Shown here in pieces: positions 49,171 through 52,643 of a DNA stretch of 52,643 bases. This stretch comes from Limivivens faecihominis (GTDB lineage Bacteria; Bacillota; Clostridia; Lachnospirales; Lachnospiraceae): positions 1-52,643 of the forward strand of contig NZ_JAJEPR010000023.1 of NCBI RefSeq assembly GCF_020686945.1, given 5' to 3'. The notes beneath the pieces are model-generated. The model made no database searches. It was not told the DNA's origin and worked only from the letters and a program-made list of their open reading frames with translations. The position numbers were made by a program, and so were the translations under genes. Numbering within the stretch: position 1 is the first letter of the stretch; each line of letters opens with the position of its first letter.

Positions 49171-50213
49171 GCCTTCAGGTGGATATCAAAAAGAACTGGA
49201 AAGATTTCAGCCTGGACGTACGCTTTGATTTGGACAAAGGCCCTCTGGGAATCCTCGGAGCTTCCGGCTGCGGAAAAAGTATGACGCTTAAATGCATCGC
49301 CGGAATCTGGCGGCCTGATGCGGGAAAGATCGTCCTCAACGGCCGGACCCTGTTCGATTCGGAGAAAAAGATCGACCTCAAACCCCAGAAGCGGCGCGTG
49401 GGTTATCTTTTCCAGGATTTTGCCCTTTTCCCCAACATGACCGTGGAAGAAAATGTGGGAGCCGGCATCACCCTTCCGAAGAAGGAAAAAGAAGAGCAGA
49501 TCCATAAGATGATCGAAAAATTCCATCTCATGGGCCAGGAGAAAAAATATCCCTTCCAGCTCTCCGGCGGCCAGAAGCAGCGGACGGCTCTCGCCCGGAT
49601 TATGGCTTACCGGCCAGACGTGATCCTTCTGGACGAGCCCTTTTCCGCCCTGGACGCCTATCTGAAGGAGCAGCTTCTTCTGGAGCTTCTCGAACTGTTG
49701 AAAGATTATTCCGGCGATGTAATCCTCGTGACCCACAGCCGGGACGAGGCATATAAGATCTGCCCTGAGCTCATGATCGTCAGGGAAGGCCGCCAGATGG
49801 AAAAAGGCAGCACGAGAGCCCTTTTCCAGAACCCCGAATACCTGGAAACCGCCCGGATGACGGGCTGCAAGAACCTTCTGAAAGCGAGAAAATGCGGCCC
49901 CAACGAGATGGAGCTCACCGAGCTTGGAATCCGGCTCGTCTCCGAACAGCCGGTACTTGACGATGTGCGCTATGCCGGCATCCGGGCTCACTATTTCTAT
50001 GTGCCCGCGGACCCGGCGAAAGAGGTGAACCTCCTTCATCCCCTGGATTTTCAGGAGACGGAGGCCCCCTTTGAAATCAATGTGATCTTCCACACAAAGG
50101 CCGGAGCTCCCGGCATCTGGTGGAAGCTTGAAAAAGAAACCTGGAACAGCCTCGGAAGAAAAATGCCGCCCGCCCTAGCGCTGGCCCCGAAGGATGTTCT
50201 GCCCTTAAGATAA
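49167..50213 (+). CDS. modC: Molybdate ABC transporter ATP-binding protein
   Basis: 348 residues. Walker A GASGCGKSMTLK (~33-44), Q-loop YLFQDFALFPNMTVEENV, signature LSGGQKQRTALARI, Walker B VILLDEPFSALD and H-loop VTHSRDEAYKICPE. The C-terminal ~110 residues correspond to the regulatory region that often holds a TOBE fold. No terminator follows; the next gene starts 18 bases on. Confidence 0.94.
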   Translation: MSLQVDIKKNWKDFSLDVRFDLDKGPLGILGASGCGKSMTLKCIAGIWRPDAGKIVLNGRTLFDSEKKIDLKPQKRRVGYLFQDFALFPNMTVEENVGAGITLPKKEKEEQIHKMIEKFHLMGQEKKYPFQLSGGQKQRTALARIMAYRPDVILLDEPFSALDAYLKEQLLLELLELLKDYSGDVILVTHSRDEAYKICPELMIVREGRQMEKGSTRALFQNPEYLETARMTGCKNLLKARKCGPNEMELTELGIRLVSEQPVLDDVRYAGIRAHYFYVPADPAKEVNLLHPLDFQETEAPFEINVIFHTKAGAPGIWWKLEKETWNSLGRKMPPALALAPKDVLPLR

Positions 50214-50231
50214 AAGGAAAGGAAGGTGTCT

Positions 50232-52565
50232 ATGTGGAAGAAAGCCATGTGGATCGGAGTACCCAGAGAAGAAATTGAAGAAAAGAAGATTTATCAGGGC
50301 GATATGAACGGAAGATTTGCCTATTATCGTCTGGAAATCGAGCTTGAAGAGGCCGGAGAAGCGATTGTGGATCTCTCGGCAAATTCCAGATATCGCCTCT
50401 GGATCAATGAGAAACCGGTGCTCTCCGGCCCCTGCCGGAGCAATCAGTTCCGGCACTATTATGAAACGGTTGATCTGAAGCCTTATCTGAAAAAAGGAAA
50501 AAATATCCTGGCAGCCCAAGTGCTTCTCTATGACAGTATGTATACCGCCGGCTGGCAGGATCAGAGGGCGCCTCTGGTCAGCGTGGCTTCCCTTCCAGCC
50601 GGCCACCGGTTTGCCCTGGAGGGCGCCGTGAAGGATGCACAGGGTGTGGACGCAGCAGAACTGACCACAGGAAAGGCCGACTGGAGAGTCTGGCTGGACA
50701 ACACCTTTTATTTATATAAGGAAGGTGCCGTGGACACTAATCTGGGCGCACTGGCGGAAAAAATCGATTTTTCCAGAACTCCGGGAAACTGGAAATCGGA
50801 AAGCTTCGATGCCTCCGGCTGGAAAAAAGCGGTGGAGCTGGAGACGGCGGCAGAAGGCTATGAAAAATTTTTAGGCATTCTGAAAACCTTCCGGCTGGAG
50901 GAGCGTCCCATTCCGCTGTGCGTTGAAGAAGAAGCCACGCTGGACAAAGAGCTGGGCGAGCCGGTTCTGGGAGAAAAAGAAGCTCTGACGGTGGAGCCGG
51001 GAGAGAAAAAGGTGTTTCTTTTTGACGGGAAAACGCTTTTTAACGCCTACTTCCGCTATCACATACAGGGTGGAAAGGGAGCGGAAATCTCCTTTACCTA
51101 CTTTGAAAAATTTACAAAAGGCCGGGACGAAGTAAAAAGAGATGACTACAGAAACGGCGAGATCGGGAATAACGGCAGAACAGACCGGATTTTCCCGGCG
51201 GGAGGAGACCTTCTCTATGAGCCTTTCTGGTATCACACGATGCGTTTCCTGAAAATCGAGATTCAGGCAGGAGAGGAAGCGGTGAAATTTTACCGGCCTC
51301 AGCTTTTGAAGACCGGTTATCCGCTCCGGCCGGAGTCAGAGATTTCTTCCACCGCAGAATGGGTGCAGCCGATCTATGAGATGTGTGTGCGGACCCTGCA
51401 GGATTGCATGATGGAGACCTACATGGACTGTCCCTTCTGGGAGCAGATGCAGTATCCGATGGATACCCGGCTGCAGGCGCTTTTTACCTATGTATGCAGT
51501 ACAGATACGAAGCTGGCGCGGAAGGCTCTTCAGGATTTTCATGATTCTATCCTGCCCATGGGACTGGTGCAGGGCCGGGCACCGAGCAATCCGCTTCAGG
51601 TGATCTCGACGTTTTCTCTCTATTATATTTTCATGCTTCTGGAGTACTACCAGAGAACCGGAGATCTTAAGGTTTTAAAGCTTTACCGGTCAGATGTGGA
51701 TGGGATTCTGGAGTATTACGACGGAAAAATCGGCACTTCCGGTCTGGTGGAAAATCTGGGCTACTGGGAGTTCATCGACTGGCAGGAAAGCTGGGAAAAG
51801 ACCTGCGGCCGGCCTGTGGCTGCCGAGGAAGGCCCCTCAACGATCATCAATCTGATGTACGGCCTGGCTCTTTTGAAGGGAGCCAGGATCGCTGAGATCA
51901 CAGGAAGAGAGGGCCTGGCGGAAGAGTACCGGAAGCGGCAGAAACAGATTGCGGAAAAGGTACAAAAGCTTTGCTGGGATGAGGAGCGGGGACTTTACCG
52001 GGAAGGCCCGTCTTACCGGCAGTTCAGCCAGCATGCCCAGAGCTGGGCGGTTCTGAACGGTCTTTTAAAAGGCGAAAAGGCCCGAGCGGTGATGGAGAAA
52101 ACCTTCCGGGAGCCGGATGTGCTGCGCTGTTATTTTTCTACCTGTTATGAACTGTTTCGGGCCTGCGAGCTGGCAGGCTGTTATGAGCTGACCGGGGAAC
52201 AGATGGATTGGTGGCTGAAACTGCTGGACGAGCACTGCACGACCTGCCCCGAGACGCCAGCCGGTTCCAGAAGCGAATGCCATGCCTGGAGTGCTCTGCC
52301 CATGTATGAGCTGATGAGCGTGATGGCGGGAATTCGAAGAGAATCCGGGGAGCCTTCCAACGTGGTCATCAAGCCGCATCTTAATGCTGTGCCGGATCTT
52401 AGAGGAAAATTTGCCACAGAATATGGCTCGATTCTCTTCTATTATGAAAAACAGGAAAATGGAATCCGGGGAAGCATCACGCTTCCTGCCGGAATGACAG
52501 GAACCTTTGTTTATCCGGATGGAACCAGCTTTTCTCTGGTTGCCGGAAAAAACCGGATCGGCTAG
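50232..52565 (+). CDS. Glycoside hydrolase family 78-like alpha-L-rhamnosidase
   Basis: 777 residues, no signal peptide. The N-terminal jelly-roll (YRLEIELEEAGEAIVDLSAN, YRLWINEKPVLSGPCR, LKKGKNILAAQVLLYDSMY) and the (alpha/alpha)6 barrel with METYMDCPFWEQMQYPMDTR, LVENLGYWEFIDW and ECHAWSALPMYELMSVMAGI match the Bac_rhamnosid6H group; DCPxxEQxQYxxDTR carries likely catalytic acids. It starts 18 bases after modC on the same strand with GGAAGG before ATG, although its job is unrelated to molybdenum. A distinct GH78 lies at 26126. Substrate unknown beyond terminal rhamnose. Confidence 0.87.
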   Translation: MWKKAMWIGVPREEIEEKKIYQGDMNGRFAYYRLEIELEEAGEAIVDLSANSRYRLWINEKPVLSGPCRSNQFRHYYETVDLKPYLKKGKNILAAQVLLYDSMYTAGWQDQRAPLVSVASLPAGHRFALEGAVKDAQGVDAAELTTGKADWRVWLDNTFYLYKEGAVDTNLGALAEKIDFSRTPGNWKSESFDASGWKKAVELETAAEGYEKFLGILKTFRLEERPIPLCVEEEATLDKELGEPVLGEKEALTVEPGEKKVFLFDGKTLFNAYFRYHIQGGKGAEISFTYFEKFTKGRDEVKRDDYRNGEIGNNGRTDRIFPAGGDLLYEPFWYHTMRFLKIEIQAGEEAVKFYRPQLLKTGYPLRPESEISSTAEWVQPIYEMCVRTLQDCMMETYMDCPFWEQMQYPMDTRLQALFTYVCSTDTKLARKALQDFHDSILPMGLVQGRAPSNPLQVISTFSLYYIFMLLEYYQRTGDLKVLKLYRSDVDGILEYYDGKIGTSGLVENLGYWEFIDWQESWEKTCGRPVAAEEGPSTIINLMYGLALLKGARIAEITGREGLAEEYRKRQKQIAEKVQKLCWDEERGLYREGPSYRQFSQHAQSWAVLNGLLKGEKARAVMEKTFREPDVLRCYFSTCYELFRACELAGCYELTGEQMDWWLKLLDEHCTTCPETPAGSRSECHAWSALPMYELMSVMAGIRRESGEPSNVVIKPHLNAVPDLRGKFATEYGSILFYYEKQENGIRGSITLPAGMTGTFVYPDGTSFSLVAGKNRIG

Positions 52566-52569
52566 GCTA

Positions 52570-52643
52570 GTGTACTGTATCATTGACATTTCGCTAAATA
52601 ACTTGCCTGTTTTCCCATCGAACTGCGTTGACTTCGCTCAACG
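52570..52643. repeat. MITE-like repeat, family B, partial copy 3 (window edge)
   Basis: GTGTACTGTATCATTGACA, then ACTTGCCTG, and CTGCGTTGACTTCGCTCAACG match the complement of the right half of 12893-13049. The element runs off the window, in the opposite orientation to copy 1, five bases after the rhamnosidase stop. Confidence 0.55.

Noticed and set aside
1..52643. CRISPR arrays, tRNA or rRNA genes, prophage genes, recombinases
   Set aside because: None seen. In particular no recombinase lies near the truncated sigK within the window.

Overview
The window looks like a piece of chromosome from an anaerobic, spore-forming Firmicute of the Lachnospiraceae type (Blautia/Dorea-like; a judgement from gene order, protein style and intergenic repeats, not a database match). 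It carries sporulation genes (gpr, spoIIP, the 5' half of sigK), the Gram-positive heat-shock operon with a CIRCE operator, strong AGGAGG-type ribosome binding sites, frequent TTG/GTG starts and many small palindromic repeats between genes. Most genes lie on the plus strand; rpsT, two SGNH hydrolases and an HPr-like gene are on the minus strand.

Layout. 1-5.8 kb: two tandem hybrid sensor kinases with receiver domains and no visible output regulator, preceded by an attenuator-like leader. 5.8-6.7 kb: a decayed coding remnant and a minus-strand SGNH hydrolase. 6.8-12.8 kb: the conserved block rpsT (minus), gpr, spoIIP, lepA, hemW. 13.0-13.7 kb: a membrane-anchored SGNH hydrolase whose 3' end runs into a palindromic repeat. 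13.9-19.0 kb: CIRCE-hrcA-grpE-dnaK-dnaJ. 19.0-31.0 kb: a carbohydrate locus (YesM/YesN-type two-component system, ABC binding protein and two permeases, a GH78 rhamnosidase and a GH35 beta-galactosidase) that interrupts the usual dnaJ-prmA adjacency. 31.1-37.5 kb: prmA, rsmE, a cysteine desulfurase plus thiI, a minus-strand HPr-like gene and mtaB, the last flanked by two copies of a multi-hairpin repeat. 37.9-43.2 kb: ireB, ruvX, yrzB, RNase J, a YlbF-family gene, an MltG-like fragment protein, trmR and a U32 (TrhP-like) gene. 43.3-43.6 kb: a truncated sigK. 43.6-50.2 kb: a molybdenum operon (MoeA-like protein, XdhC, MoaA, MOSC-MogA fusion, ModA, ModB, ModC). 50.2-52.6 kb: a second GH78 rhamnosidase, then a partial repeat at the window end.

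How it fits together. Heat-shock genes are probably repressed by HrcA at CIRCE. YesM/YesN probably switches on the adjacent binding protein, permeases and cytoplasmic glycosidases, which together look suited to importing and trimming rhamnose- and galactose-containing oligosaccharides. The desulfurase/ThiI pair, MtaB, TrmR and the U32 protein form a strong tRNA-modification theme. The molybdenum operon would import molybdate and mature a molybdenum hydroxylase that is not encoded here.

The most interesting signals are: sigK ending at the codon where skin elements interrupt sigK in other spore formers; the multi-hairpin repeat flanking mtaB, which shows two compensatory base-pair changes and contains a 40-base hairpin module inserted twice in one copy; a second palindromic repeat that supplies the last codons of an SGNH hydrolase; a pseudoknot/attenuator-like leader before the first hybrid kinase; and a cysteine-rich insert in MtaB. 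I did not find a wholly unknown multi-gene system.
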